From NCBI GenBank assembly GCA_017416485.1, contig JAFQCH010000002.1, positions 1-35,176 on the forward strand: a DNA stretch of 35,176 nt, in the 5' to 3' direction. Under the pieces are notes generated by a model, which did no database searches, was not told the DNA's origin, and saw only the letters and a program-made list of their open reading frames with translations. The stretch comes from Clostridia bacterium (GTDB lineage: Bacteria; Bacillota; Clostridia; Oscillospirales; Acutalibacteraceae). Made by a program: the position numbers and the translations under genes. Below are positions 13,914-23,360 of this stretch, piece by piece; within the stretch, counting starts at the first letter, position 1, and the number at the start of each line of letters is the position of its first letter.

Positions 13914-16295
13914 GTGAATCAACAACCGCTTTATATTCTGACTTATGACCATGGCGGCTATGTGCTGTGGAAGGACGAAGTCAAACCCCGTCTTAAAAAA
14001 CTTGATCAATGGTTGCAGGAATTTCCGAAACTGAAAATCGGGCTCGATTACGAATCGTTTGCGTTTGATGAATTCAGCCGATGCGACCCCGAGGTTGTGG
14101 ATATGATCGGTGAATTGCTCAAAAAATATCCCGACAGATGCGGTCTTGGTGCCACCACCTACGGCCAGCCGCTGTCGATGTTTATTTCCGAGGAATCCAA
14201 TGTGCGCCAACTGACTTACAGTGTGCGTGCGAATAAGGATTATTTCGGTGTGGAACCGTCCGTTTACTGCATTTCCGAATTTGCCTTGCACGGGCAGATT
14301 CCCCAGTTGATTGCCGGCGTCGGTTATACCGCGGCGATTCTGCGTTCCCATGTCATGGGCTACGGTTACACAAAAACATTCGATGTGCCGTGGGGCAATT
14401 GGATCGGAAAAGACGGCACCGAAATGCCATCCGTTCCGACCTACAACAAGCAGGGAAGGGGATTCAACTGCACCACGCTTGACAACTGGATTTTGTCCCG
14501 TTGGCCGCGCAATGCAGGCTATGAAATTGAAGATTTTCAGGGCAGATTCCAAAAACACACCCCCTTGCTGTGCTCGCGTTATGACGACCTGACGCAGGAT
14601 ATTGAAGAAATCAGCCGTTATACGCAGAATAAAGAAGACTGCGAATATGTTCTTCTGGAAGACCTGCCTGCGCTTTACGGCGAAGCGACGGAAATCCTCG
14701 AAATGACCGACAATGACTTCCACACGCAGATGCCGTGGGGCTATTGCGGCAACGAGATTTTCAACGGCTGCCGACAGGGTGAGGTCAATGCCCTGCAGGG
14801 CGAAAAACTCAATGCCTTTTCCGTTCTGCTCGGCGGTGAATCGCATCAGAATGACAGTGAAGAAGCATGGAAATACATCCTTGCCGCACAGCATCACGAT
14901 GTCACCATCTGCGGTTTGCTCGATTTGTCAAGACGCTTCATTCCGTCTACCTTGCAGTATTCCGATTCCGTTATTGCAAAATCGCTTGCCGATCTCGCAA
15001 AACACTTTGCGCACAAAGATAATGTTTCTGTGTTGGCGGTCAATCCGCATTCCTTTGCGGCAGATACATGGGTGCAGATTCCTTGTGACGGCAAAAATGA
15101 TACCCTTGTGCACATCACTTTGCCCCCGCTGACGGCAAAGAGCGTTGCTCTGCAAGAAACTGAAAATGAAACCACATCCGAGTTTAAATATAATGAAAAA
15201 GACGGCGAACTGCTGACCCCTGTTTACAAGGTTCGTCTGAATGAAAACGGCATTGTCGGTCTTTGGGACAGAAAAACCGATGCCATGCTGTTCGGCAATG
15301 AAAACGGTGCTTTGCTGACCGCGTGGGTGGACGGTGAAGATTGCCGCAGTATCGGCACATGGACGGTCGAAACCACGGCACATAGTGCCGTCTGCGTGCA
15401 GGAAGGCAACATCGGTGCTGTCAAATTCCGTTTTGAAATGCGTTTTTGCGGCAACAGTGCCCGTGTTGATTGCAAAACAACATTTGAAATCCACGGCAAC
15501 AAGGTCGGGCAGGACGGCATCACCCAAGGCAGACCCGCTTCTCTGACCGTGAACGGTCACCACCATGAAGACAAGCTCTGCTTTGTGGCAGACTTGAATC
15601 TGCAAAACGACCGCAGAATGTTCCGCGATGTGCCTTTTGGCTTTGCCGAATGGGACGGTCAGCTTCGCAAGCCCGAAGCCTATTGGTATCCCGATGACCT
15701 GATTCTTGTTGACACCCCCGTTTCTGCCGAAGAATCTTTCAATTCCACAACCTATATGTCAGGCACCTATTGGGTGGCTCTGCGTGATGCAAAGCAGGGA
15801 ATGGCTGTGTTCAACAAGGGCTGCATGGGCAGTGCCGTCAGCGGAAACAAGCTGCATATTCCGCTGTTGTATGCCAATCACTATTTGTGCGGCACAAAAA
15901 TGTTGGACGGTATTTTTGAGGATGAATTTGCCCTTCTTCCGTTCAAAGCAGATACGACCGAAACCGACATTCACAAGCAATCTATGCTTTACAATTATCC
16001 GCCTGTTGTTACTATCCTTGCCAAAGGCAACGGCGAGCGCACGGAGCTTGCAATTGCTGATTTCAATGACCCCGAAAACAGCGTTGTGCTGACAGCCCTG
16101 TACCCCGAAAACGGCCACCTGCTCGCGCGATTCTGTAACTTTGCAGACCACCCCGCCACCGCCGATTACATCCCGACCGTCGGCAAGGTGACATCCGAAA
16201 CCGACCTGCTCGGCAATGAAAAATCCCCCGCTGACGGCAAGTGCCTCACCTTCCGCCCGTGGGAGATCAAAACGATTAAAATTGTAAAAGAATAA
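13914..16295 (+). CDS. GH38-like alpha-mannosidase
   Basis: This protein of about 793 residues would release alpha-linked mannose from glycans. The N-terminal half reads as a GH38-type barrel: YILTYDHGGYVLWKDEV, GLDYESFAFDEF, a GLGATTYGQP block, ISEFALHGQIPQLIAGVG, and the helical-domain marker AAQHHDVTICGLLDLS. The C-terminal half is beta-rich with a family-like TYKVRLNENGIVGLWD-type stretch. No signal peptide is seen, so it is probably cytosolic and acts on imported oligosaccharides. GTG 13914 is preferred because AGGAGAGAGA ends four bases before it. A GTG at 13863 lacks a ribosome site. It follows the kinase gene by 58 bases. Confidence 0.75.
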   Translation: MNQQPLYILTYDHGGYVLWKDEVKPRLKKLDQWLQEFPKLKIGLDYESFAFDEFSRCDPEVVDMIGELLKKYPDRCGLGATTYGQPLSMFISEESNVRQLTYSVRANKDYFGVEPSVYCISEFALHGQIPQLIAGVGYTAAILRSHVMGYGYTKTFDVPWGNWIGKDGTEMPSVPTYNKQGRGFNCTTLDNWILSRWPRNAGYEIEDFQGRFQKHTPLLCSRYDDLTQDIEEISRYTQNKEDCEYVLLEDLPALYGEATEILEMTDNDFHTQMPWGYCGNEIFNGCRQGEVNALQGEKLNAFSVLLGGESHQNDSEEAWKYILAAQHHDVTICGLLDLSRRFIPSTLQYSDSVIAKSLADLAKHFAHKDNVSVLAVNPHSFAADTWVQIPCDGKNDTLVHITLPPLTAKSVALQETENETTSEFKYNEKDGELLTPVYKVRLNENGIVGLWDRKTDAMLFGNENGALLTAWVDGEDCRSIGTWTVETTAHSAVCVQEGNIGAVKFRFEMRFCGNSARVDCKTTFEIHGNKVGQDGITQGRPASLTVNGHHHEDKLCFVADLNLQNDRRMFRDVPFGFAEWDGQLRKPEAYWYPDDLILVDTPVSAEESFNSTTYMSGTYWVALRDAKQGMAVFNKGCMGSAVSGNKLHIPLLYANHYLCGTKMLDGIFEDEFALLPFKADTTETDIHKQSMLYNYPPVVTILAKGNGERTELAIADFNDPENSVVLTALYPENGHLLARFCNFADHPATADYIPTVGKVTSETDLLGNEKSPADGKCLTFRPWEIKTIKIVKE

Positions 16296-16299
16296 AATA

Positions 16300-16340
16300 A
16301 AAATCTCCGTTTTTCGGTTTATGCCGTTTACGGAGATTTT
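16300..16340. terminator. Bidirectional terminator
   Basis: AAAATCTCCGT (16300-16310) pairs with ACGGAGATTTT (16330-16340), with a smaller TCGG/CCG pairing inside and T-rich flanks on both strands. It serves the rightward mannosidase and the leftward XRE gene. Confidence 0.85.
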
Positions 16341-16552
16341 TATTTTGCGGGGTGAAATTCTTCCCCTTTTATGAGGTAATCAATGGAAACATCAAAGTAA
16401 TCAGAGAATTTCAATAACATTGCAATGTCGGGGCTGCGCAGGCCGTTTTCGTAGTAGGAGAGGGCTTCTCGGCTGATGGAAAGATCCATGGCAACTTTCA
16501 ACTGACTGTAGCCTTTTTCTTTGCGGATTGCCCGCAGACCGATCATCTTCAT
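16340..16552 (-). CDS. XRE-family repressor
   Basis: This 70-residue single-domain helix-turn-helix protein has GLRAIRKEKGYSQLKVAMDL, then SREALSYYENGLRSPDIAM and DYFDVSIDYLIKGEE, the classic XRE/Cro layout. It is divergent from the giant dockerin protein. Two palindromes in the shared upstream region overlap that gene's promoter and are its likely operators. ATG 16552 has only a weak GCGAGAAA site; ATG 16546 is an alternative start. Confidence 0.88.
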   Translation of the reverse strand: MKMIGLRAIRKEKGYSQLKVAMDLSISREALSYYENGLRSPDIAMLLKFSDYFDVSIDYLIKGEEFHPAK

Positions 16553-16580
16553 TTTCTCGCCCCGCTTTCATCAAATAGTC

Positions 16581-16609
16581 TTGACAAAAGTGTAACATTT
16601 TGTTATATT
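16581..16609 (+). promoter_or_regulatory. Promoter of the dockerin/LRR surface protein gene
   Basis: TTGACA (16581-16586) and TATATT (16604-16609) are separated by 17 bases. The first palindromic operator covers the spacer and -10 box, so a bound repressor would block the polymerase. Confidence 0.82.
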
Positions 16610-16632
16610 TGAAAATGTAACAATATGTTACA
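16591..16632. promoter_or_regulatory. Paired palindromic operators for the XRE repressor
   Basis: TGTAACATTTTGTTATA (16591-16607) is an imperfect palindrome and TGTAACAATATGTTACA (16616-16632) a perfect one, with centres 25 bases apart. Both lie between the divergent repressor and surface-protein genes. The identity of the binding protein is inferred from position. Confidence 0.8.
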
Positions 16633-16657
16633 TTTTTTACTTTTTGGAGGTAGAAAA

Positions 16658-19600
16658 ATGAAGAAAACATTCAAAAAAAGCCTTGCGGTCATCCTCGCAA
16701 CGCTCATATTCCTCACCGCCGCACCGCTTTCCGGCTTTGTCGGATTCGAACTGCCGAATATTGATTTTGGTAGCATTTTTACTCCTACAGTTGAAGCATC
16801 TATTGAAGATGGTGCAATTCTGTTGGAATCAGACTGGACAGTAAATGAAAATGGCGCAATAGCAGTTGATGTGTATTTGACGGATTGCGTAGGCTTGAAA
16901 GCATGGGATTTACGCTTGGAATATAATGAGGTTTTGTTTGGTGTCGGATCCGATGACGATGTAATGCAAGGCAGAGATGTTTTGGCAATACAAAACTATT
17001 GCGATGTTGACAAAAATGAAATTTTTTCCTTATCAAATGTATCGAATGATGGTGAAGTTCTCTTTAGCGGTTTTTTCTCCGATTATCTTTGGGCTGCATG
17101 GGAATTTTTTGAAAACTCGGATATTGATAAAGGTGAATGCATAGTAGATTCAGACAAATTCCATTTATGTACCGTATTTCTGACTCTTGAACGAACAGAT
17201 CTGTTTGATCTTCTGGACATTGATCTGCATATTGCTGCCGAATATACATTTGAATCAGATGAAGAATTTGGAACTAGTAGCACTGCTTCATACATATTGC
17301 ATCGTGACAATACGAGCGATGACGGTGCCATTGCTGATTGGGGTAAATGCGGTGATAATTTGATATGGATATTGGATGCGGAAGGCACACTCACCATCTC
17401 CGGTACGGGGGATATGTATGCTTATGAGCTTTCAGCGGATTACTATCCACCTTGGTATGACTATTGCGACAGCATTGCAACGGTAGTTTTAGAGGCCGAA
17501 ATAACAAGCATCGGTGACTATGCTTTCTACGATTGCACTTCACTGAAGGAAGTCAGCATTCCGGATAGTGTTACAAGTGTTGGATGGGCAACCTTCTCCG
17601 GTTGCACTTCGCTGACCTCGGTTACATTTGGTGAAAACAGTCAGATGGCAACCATCAACGAATATGCTTTCTACGATTGCACTTCGTTGACTTCGATTGC
17701 CGTTCCGGAGGGAGTAACAAAAATCGAAGAGAATACATTTTATAATTGTGATTCCTTAAAGTCAATCAACATTCCGTCAAGTGTTACAAAAATAGACAGA
17801 TTTGCATTTGAGCATTGCATCGCATTGGAGGCCGTGTATATTGAAGACCTTGAAGCATGGTGCAATATTGACTTCTGGACCGGCTTAGACTGCAATCCTT
17901 TGTATTATGCCGGTAATCTGTATCTGAACGGTAGCTTGGTAACCGAATTGATTATTCCGGAAACGGTTACGGAAATTAAGAATTATACATTCTATAACTG
18001 TTCTTCACTGACTTCGGTTGTTATTCCGGAGGGAGTGACAAAAATTGGTTCATCTGCATTTTCTAATTGTGATTCTTTACTGTCAGTCAGTATTCCGGCA
18101 AGTGTCACAGAAACAGGACAATATGTATTTGAATATTGCACGGCGCTGGAGGCTGTATATATTGAAGACCTTGAAGCTTGGTGCAATATTGACTTCTGGA
18201 CTGTTGAAGGCAATCCTTTGTATCATGCCGGTAATCTGTATCTGAACGGCAGTTTGGTAACAGACTTGATAATTCCGGAAACTGTTACGGAAATTAAGAA
18301 TTATACATTCTATAACTGTTCTTCACTGACTTCGGTTGTTATTCCGGAGGGGGTGACGAGCATCGGCAACTATTCTTTTTCCGGCTGTATTTCTCTCACA
18401 GCGGCAACAATTCCGGACAGCATGGTAAACATCGGCTACGCTGCCTTCGAGGAATGTAGCGCATTGCCGGGTATCGACATTCCGGAAAATGCAGCGGAAG
18501 GTATTGAGGATGCATTTGATGATTGCATTTCTCTGAAACGGATTGATGTGGATGAAAATAATGCGTTTTACAGTTCAGTGGACGGGGTTTTGTACAACAA
18601 AGAAAAAACGGAGATTCTCCGATATCCGGCAGGCAAAGCGTGCGACACCTTTGTGATTCCCGACAGTGTAACAATAATCGGTTCCGGTGCATTCGTGGAT
18701 TGTGTTGCTTTGTTAAATGTTACCATTCCGGAAAGTGTGACCGTAATTGAGGGGGCGGCGTTTTACGGTTGCCGTTCTCTGCTTTCCGTTAATATCCCGA
18801 AAACGGTAACGGAATTTGGCTATAATGCTTTTTGTTATTGTCGTTCCTTGGAAACTCTTTATATTGCAGAAAATATAACAGATCTTGGTTTTACTTCATT
18901 TGATTTCTACGGATGCACGTCATTGTCTGCAATTGAGGCAGATGAAAATAATCCGGCAGTTACATCCGTGGACGGTGTTTTGTATAACAAAGAGTGCACG
19001 GAACTGCTTTGGTATCCGTTGGGTAAAAAGGATCCTGTTTTTGTTGTTCCCGACGGTGTTACTGTAATTTCGGAATTAAACAACTTATATTTGATTTCGT
19101 TGGTTCTTCCCGAGAGTATCACAAATATCTACTATACATTTGATGATTGTGTATCCCTGACCGATGTTTATTATTGCGGCAGTGAAGAAGAATTTGATGC
19201 AATAAATTGTGATGTCGCAGGGCTTTCATTTGATAATGCCGCTAAGCATTTCAATTATTCCGCTGATGAATGCGCACATGCATGGAAAACGGCCTGTACG
19301 ATTGAACCTACCGAAACGACAAACGGCGAAGAGAAAACACAGTGCCTGCTTTGCGGAGAAGCCACAACGCAATCCGTTGCCAAACTCTCCATCGTAGCAA
19401 GCGGTTCCTGCGGTGAAAATCTTCGTGGCAATATGGATGCTTGGGATGACAATCTTACATGGACTGCGGACAGCATGGGAACGCTTGTTATTACCGGTTC
19501 GGGAGACATGTTCAATTTTTATGGAAGTAAAGACGGAACAGGTTATGTACCGTTTCCGGAAAACATAAAAAAGGTGATTATTGAAGAAGGCGTAACCTCC

Positions 19601-21334
19601 GTTGGTGAACTGTCCTTTTCAATTTGTACGCAACTCAAAGAGGTTGTGTTGCCCGAATCCTTGGAATATATCAATATGTCGGCATTCAACGGTTGCCGTT
19701 CACTTGAAAGCATTGTCATTCCGAAAGGTTTAAAAATGAGTTCAATGTATGCTTTTTCAGGCTGCATGATGCTGACCGATGTGTATTATACCGGCAGTGA
19801 AGCCGATTGGAATGCTGTATGGATTTCCACAGGTGATACGGCTTCTGATTGGATAAATCAAACCGATGTTCATTTTAATTATTCCGCCACGGAAAAGATT
19901 GAGCCGATTGTGGTTTTAGAATCCAACGGCGAATTAGATGATGACGGCTTTGTTACGGTTGATCTTTATTTAGAAAATAGCGTTGGATTGACCTCTTTCA
20001 ATTTCAATATTGAGTATGATCCCACCATTCTTACCTATGCTTCTTTTGATGCGGGTGCAGATGCAAAAGCACTCAATAAAATGAATGAAAACAATCAGCT
20101 TGAATTTAACAACATTACTTTTGAAAGCAATGATACAGGAATGCAGTTGAAGTTAAGCGGTTATTTCGGTACAGGGTTGTACAGTACAGAACATTTTAAT
20201 GCCTTGAACGGAAACAATTTGATTGACAGCGACCGCTTCCATCTGGCAAGCATTCATTTTGCGGTTGAGGATATTACCGCAAATGCACAAATTGATGCTA
20301 CCGCTATTTTTGATTTTGAAGGTTTTGCCGCGGACGGATTTTTATACCCTGCGTATGGTATGATTCGCAATCTTACGGCGCAGTTGGATGTTGCCATTCG
20401 TTGTAAACATGTTGGCGAAACTGAAATTCGAAATGCAAGTGCGGCAACTTGTTCGGTTGCCGGTTACTCGGGTGATACTTATTGCCTTGTCTGCGGCGAA
20501 AAAATTGCCGATGGTGAACCCATTGCAATAATTCCGCACACATGGAACGACGGTATTGTTACAATCGAACCGACTTGCCACACTGTTGGTGAAAAGAAAT
20601 ATATCTGTTCTGTCTGCGGTCAGACAAAAACAGAAGAACTTGCTATTGATGCTGCCAACCATGACGGCGCAACCGAAATCCGCAATGAGCTTGCAGAAAC
20701 CTGCGGAACTGACGGCTATACGGGTGACACATACTGCCTCGAATGTAACACAGTTGTGCTGGTTGGTACGGTCATTCCGGCCACGGGTGAACATGCATGG
20801 AATAACGGTGTTGTCACCACAGAACCGACCTATACAACCTTTGGTGTGAAAACATACACCTGCACCGTTTGCGGTAATGCAAAAACAGAAAGCATAGACA
20901 AACTTGTTGCCGAATTTGCGGACAAAGAAGAGCAGGTGGTTGTGGATGAAGACGGTGATATTGTGGCTGTATTGGGAACAACGGTTGAAGAATATCTTGA
21001 ACAGGCAAGTGAGGGAACCATTATCATCGGTGCTGACGGTGATATTCTTGAAAATGACGAAATTCCCGGCACAGGTGCTGTATTGATTCTGCCGGACGGT
21101 ACAGAATACACTATTGTTGTTCTTGGCGATCTGCATGGCGATGGTGAAATTCTTGCAAACGATGCCAGAACCGCTTTGCGTAATTCTGTCGGTTTGGATA
21201 ATCTGAATGATGCGCAGTTGAAAGCCGCTGATGTCAACGGTGACGGTGTGGTTAATTCTTCGGATGCCCGATCCATTCTGCGTGCTTCTGTCGGTTTGGA
21301 TGATCCTGCTGATTGGTTTGAAAATCTGAAATAA
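16658..21334 (+). CDS. Giant secreted protein: cohesin-like, BspA-type LRR, Cys modules, dockerin
   Basis: This 1558-residue exported protein starts with a signal peptide (MKKTFKKSLAVILATLIFLT). Residues about 50-225 look like a cohesin-type beta sandwich (VDVYLTDCVGLKAWDLRLEYN). A long array of LRR_5/BspA repeats follows (about 280-880, motifs like CTSLTSVTFG and IPEGVTKIG), then a short second LRR set (about 970-1060). A second cohesin-like domain lies at about 1086-1240 (VDLYLENSVGLTSFNFNIEYD). Next come CxxCG modules (about 1250-1415), and a type I dockerin closes the protein with two calcium loops, DLHGDGEILAND and DVNGDGVVNSSD. The dockerin implies docking to a cohesin-bearing scaffold at the surface. 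The cohesin-like assignment is less certain than the LRR and dockerin. ATG 16658 has GGAGG eight bases upstream. A divergent XRE repressor likely controls it. Confidence 0.88.
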   Translation: MKKTFKKSLAVILATLIFLTAAPLSGFVGFELPNIDFGSIFTPTVEASIEDGAILLESDWTVNENGAIAVDVYLTDCVGLKAWDLRLEYNEVLFGVGSDDDVMQGRDVLAIQNYCDVDKNEIFSLSNVSNDGEVLFSGFFSDYLWAAWEFFENSDIDKGECIVDSDKFHLCTVFLTLERTDLFDLLDIDLHIAAEYTFESDEEFGTSSTASYILHRDNTSDDGAIADWGKCGDNLIWILDAEGTLTISGTGDMYAYELSADYYPPWYDYCDSIATVVLEAEITSIGDYAFYDCTSLKEVSIPDSVTSVGWATFSGCTSLTSVTFGENSQMATINEYAFYDCTSLTSIAVPEGVTKIEENTFYNCDSLKSINIPSSVTKIDRFAFEHCIALEAVYIEDLEAWCNIDFWTGLDCNPLYYAGNLYLNGSLVTELIIPETVTEIKNYTFYNCSSLTSVVIPEGVTKIGSSAFSNCDSLLSVSIPASVTETGQYVFEYCTALEAVYIEDLEAWCNIDFWTVEGNPLYHAGNLYLNGSLVTDLIIPETVTEIKNYTFYNCSSLTSVVIPEGVTSIGNYSFSGCISLTAATIPDSMVNIGYAAFEECSALPGIDIPENAAEGIEDAFDDCISLKRIDVDENNAFYSSVDGVLYNKEKTEILRYPAGKACDTFVIPDSVTIIGSGAFVDCVALLNVTIPESVTVIEGAAFYGCRSLLSVNIPKTVTEFGYNAFCYCRSLETLYIAENITDLGFTSFDFYGCTSLSAIEADENNPAVTSVDGVLYNKECTELLWYPLGKKDPVFVVPDGVTVISELNNLYLISLVLPESITNIYYTFDDCVSLTDVYYCGSEEEFDAINCDVAGLSFDNAAKHFNYSADECAHAWKTACTIEPTETTNGEEKTQCLLCGEATTQSVAKLSIVASGSCGENLRGNMDAWDDNLTWTADSMGTLVITGSGDMFNFYGSKDGTGYVPFPENIKKVIIEEGVTSVGELSFSICTQLKEVVLPESLEYINMSAFNGCRSLESIVIPKGLKMSSMYAFSGCMMLTDVYYTGSEADWNAVWISTGDTASDWINQTDVHFNYSATEKIEPIVVLESNGELDDDGFVTVDLYLENSVGLTSFNFNIEYDPTILTYASFDAGADAKALNKMNENNQLEFNNITFESNDTGMQLKLSGYFGTGLYSTEHFNALNGNNLIDSDRFHLASIHFAVEDITANAQIDATAIFDFEGFAADGFLYPAYGMIRNLTAQLDVAIRCKHVGETEIRNASAATCSVAGYSGDTYCLVCGEKIADGEPIAIIPHTWNDGIVTIEPTCHTVGEKKYICSVCGQTKTEELAIDAANHDGATEIRNELAETCGTDGYTGDTYCLECNTVVLVGTVIPATGEHAWNNGVVTTEPTYTTFGVKTYTCTVCGNAKTESIDKLVAEFADKEEQVVVDEDGDIVAVLGTTVEEYLEQASEGTIIIGADGDILENDEIPGTGAVLILPDGTEYTIVVLGDLHGDGEILANDARTALRNSVGLDNLNDAQLKAADVNGDGVVNSSDARSILRASVGLDDPADWFENLK
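17703..18341 (+). repeat. Recent internal tandem duplication in the LRR array
   Basis: Unit A (17703-18023) and unit B (18024-18341) align at offsets of 318-321 bases with high nucleotide identity, especially from 17840 and 18161 onward (ATTGAAGACCTTGAAGC). The only length change is one codon (TGLDCNPL against TVEGNPL). Each unit codes for about 106 residues with several LRRs and a non-LRR YIEDLEAWCNIDFWT insert. Confidence 0.85.
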
Positions 21335-21391
21335 GAAACGTTTCTTGTCATGCGCGCAAAAAAAGTTCTACAAGATACCGTTTAAAGTTTT

Positions 21392-21421
21392 CCGGGATTC
21401 ATTACGGATCCCGGTTTTTTT
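21392..21421 (+). terminator. Terminator of the dockerin/LRR gene
   Basis: CCGGGAT (21392-21398) pairs with ATCCCGG (21408-21414), followed by seven Ts. Confidence 0.85.
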
Positions 21422-21462
21422 CATGTTTTACGAATTGTTTACAAATCTTAACCTCTGAGCAC

Positions 21463-21492
21463 TTGTATTCGGTGCGTCAGTTGTGCTATAAT
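21463..21492 (+). promoter_or_regulatory. Promoter of the secreted hydrolase gene
   Basis: TTGTAT (21463-21468) and TATAAT (21487-21492) lie 18 bases apart, 45 bases before ATG 21537. AAAGGAGAGG precedes the start codon. Confidence 0.7.
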
Positions 21493-21536
21493 TCAATAGT
21501 GCATTGCAATAAAGTGCAAAAAAGGAGAGGGAAACT

Positions 21537-23318
21537 ATGAAACTCAAAAGAATCGTAAGCATTGTTCTGTGTGCGGCTATGGTTTTGTCGGCATTCTGCA
21601 TTCCGACTTCTGCCGCAAGTTACAAACCTGCCTACAACACCGACACCCCCGTTGTCATTGTGCACGGCATGAGCCAGAACGACACCTATGTGCTCAACGA
21701 GGACGGCACATGGAAGGAAGACGGCAAGGGCGGTTACATCAACGGCTGGCCGCTTGAAATAGACGTCATGGCTCTTGTTAAAGAAGCACTGCCCGAAATG
21801 CTCATGTCCATTCTGTTCCGCCGCGATATGGGATTGACGGAAGCCATGAAAAAGGGAACTTATGAAGCCCTTTATGCGATTCATAAAGACAACAAGGGCA
21901 ATTATCTCACCCCCGTTGAGGTGCCCTGCTATGAATATCCCATGAGCGAAATGACCGACGAGCTCAAGGAGTATTACTACAATTTCCTGCCTCTGCAGGG
22001 GCTTGCCGATATCATCGGTGAAGAAAACATCTACTATTTTGGCTATGACTCCATCGGCGATGTACAGGCTGAAACCGACAAACTCAACCGCTACATTCAC
22101 GAGGTCGTTCTGCCGCAGACGGGTGCCGACTCCGTTCGTATCTGCCCCATCAGCCTCGGCGGTACGATTGCTGTCAACTATCTCGACAAATATCCCGAGG
22201 ATTATGAAATCATCGAACGCATGGTCTTTGTTATTCCCGCACTCAACGGCTCCACCATCATCGGTGACCTGATTGTCGGCGACCTGAGCATTCTCAATGA
22301 TGACGATATGCTCTACAACAAGTTCCTTGTCTCTCTGCTTGGTGACGGCTGGCTGTCTTATCTGCTGAATGTGGTGCTTCGTATTCTGCCGACCGATGTT
22401 CTCAAATCCGCACTCGGCGGCCTTGCCGAAAGTCTTGTGGAAACCGCCATCGTTCCCACCACCATTCTGTGGGCACTGTGTCCTGCCGAATATTATGAAG
22501 AAGGCAGAGCAAAATGGCTTGAAAGCGGCGAATATCCCGAAATTCTCGAAAAAGTAGATGCCTATGACAAGGCTCGCGCAAACTTTGCAGACAATCTTGC
22601 TAAATTGCAGGCAACAGGCTGTAAAGTGTTCGACATCGTCTGCTACGGCGGCACCATGTTCCCGCTTTGCGCAGAATATGACACCACCAACGGGGACGGC
22701 ATCGTGCATGCTGCTTCCGCTTCCATGGGTGCAACCTTTGCTGCTCCCGGTGAAGCCTTTGCAGACGATTATGTCGCCGCAGGCACATACTGTTCCGACC
22801 CGACCCACAACCACATTTCTCCTGACAGAAATGCCGATGCAACAACGGGTCTGCTGCCCTGCAGAACCTGGTATATCAAGAATCAGGCACACGAAAAGCT
22901 GCCTTTGAACGATGTGGCTCTCAAGCTTGCATTTGACATCATGTGTGACGAAAACATCAAGGATGTTTATTCCCGTCCCGATGTTTATCCGCAGTTCAAT
23001 GAGGGCAGACTCACCGATATGGCTTATCTGTATCTTGCTGCATGGGAGGAGGCCGACAAGTCCACCGTCGGCATTGCACAGACCGCTGCCATTGAAGATG
23101 CGGTCAAGGAAGTCAACAAGCAGCTGGGCAAAACAGTTGTTGTCACGGCTGAATGGAACGAGGCGGTTGAAAATCTGCGTGCAGAACTTGTGTTTGCAGG
23201 TGTGATTGAAGATACAACTCCGTCTGAACTTGAAAACTTCTTCACCCGTTTCATGGCAAGTGTAAACGAAACCGTCAACTCCACCGCAAACTGTTTCAAT
23301 TCTCTTTTCAAGAAGTAA
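21537..23318 (+). CDS. Secreted alpha/beta hydrolase, lipase/esterase-like
   Basis: This 593-residue protein has a signal peptide (MKLKRIVSIVLCAAMVLSAF, cleaved near TSAA). The mature part starts with TPVVIVHGMSQN, a typical beta strand plus HG oxyanion loop. The nucleophile elbow is probably VRICPISLGGTIAVNYL; here the usual G-x-S-x-G has Pro in the first position, so it reads PISLG. DGIVHAASA (near residue 390) may carry the catalytic histidine. A helical lid-like region lies between. A lipase or esterase is likely but the substrate is unknown, and activity should not be assumed given the altered elbow. It stands alone behind its own promoter. Confidence 0.72.
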   Translation: MKLKRIVSIVLCAAMVLSAFCIPTSAASYKPAYNTDTPVVIVHGMSQNDTYVLNEDGTWKEDGKGGYINGWPLEIDVMALVKEALPEMLMSILFRRDMGLTEAMKKGTYEALYAIHKDNKGNYLTPVEVPCYEYPMSEMTDELKEYYYNFLPLQGLADIIGEENIYYFGYDSIGDVQAETDKLNRYIHEVVLPQTGADSVRICPISLGGTIAVNYLDKYPEDYEIIERMVFVIPALNGSTIIGDLIVGDLSILNDDDMLYNKFLVSLLGDGWLSYLLNVVLRILPTDVLKSALGGLAESLVETAIVPTTILWALCPAEYYEEGRAKWLESGEYPEILEKVDAYDKARANFADNLAKLQATGCKVFDIVCYGGTMFPLCAEYDTTNGDGIVHAASASMGATFAAPGEAFADDYVAAGTYCSDPTHNHISPDRNADATTGLLPCRTWYIKNQAHEKLPLNDVALKLAFDIMCDENIKDVYSRPDVYPQFNEGRLTDMAYLYLAAWEEADKSTVGIAQTAAIEDAVKEVNKQLGKTVVVTAEWNEAVENLRAELVFAGVIEDTTPSELENFFTRFMASVNETVNSTANCFNSLFKK

Positions 23319-23360
23319 ACAGAAACCGAGACTTTATACATAAAATAAGACCTTAAAAAT

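Noticed and set aside
13707..14897. Leftward 396-codon ORF
   Set aside because: It is antisense to the kinase and mannosidase genes, has no ribosome site and matches no family.
21486..22892. Leftward 468-codon ORF
   Set aside because: It lies opposite the secreted hydrolase gene, which has a signal peptide, promoter and ribosome site; the long antisense frame is a codon-bias shadow.
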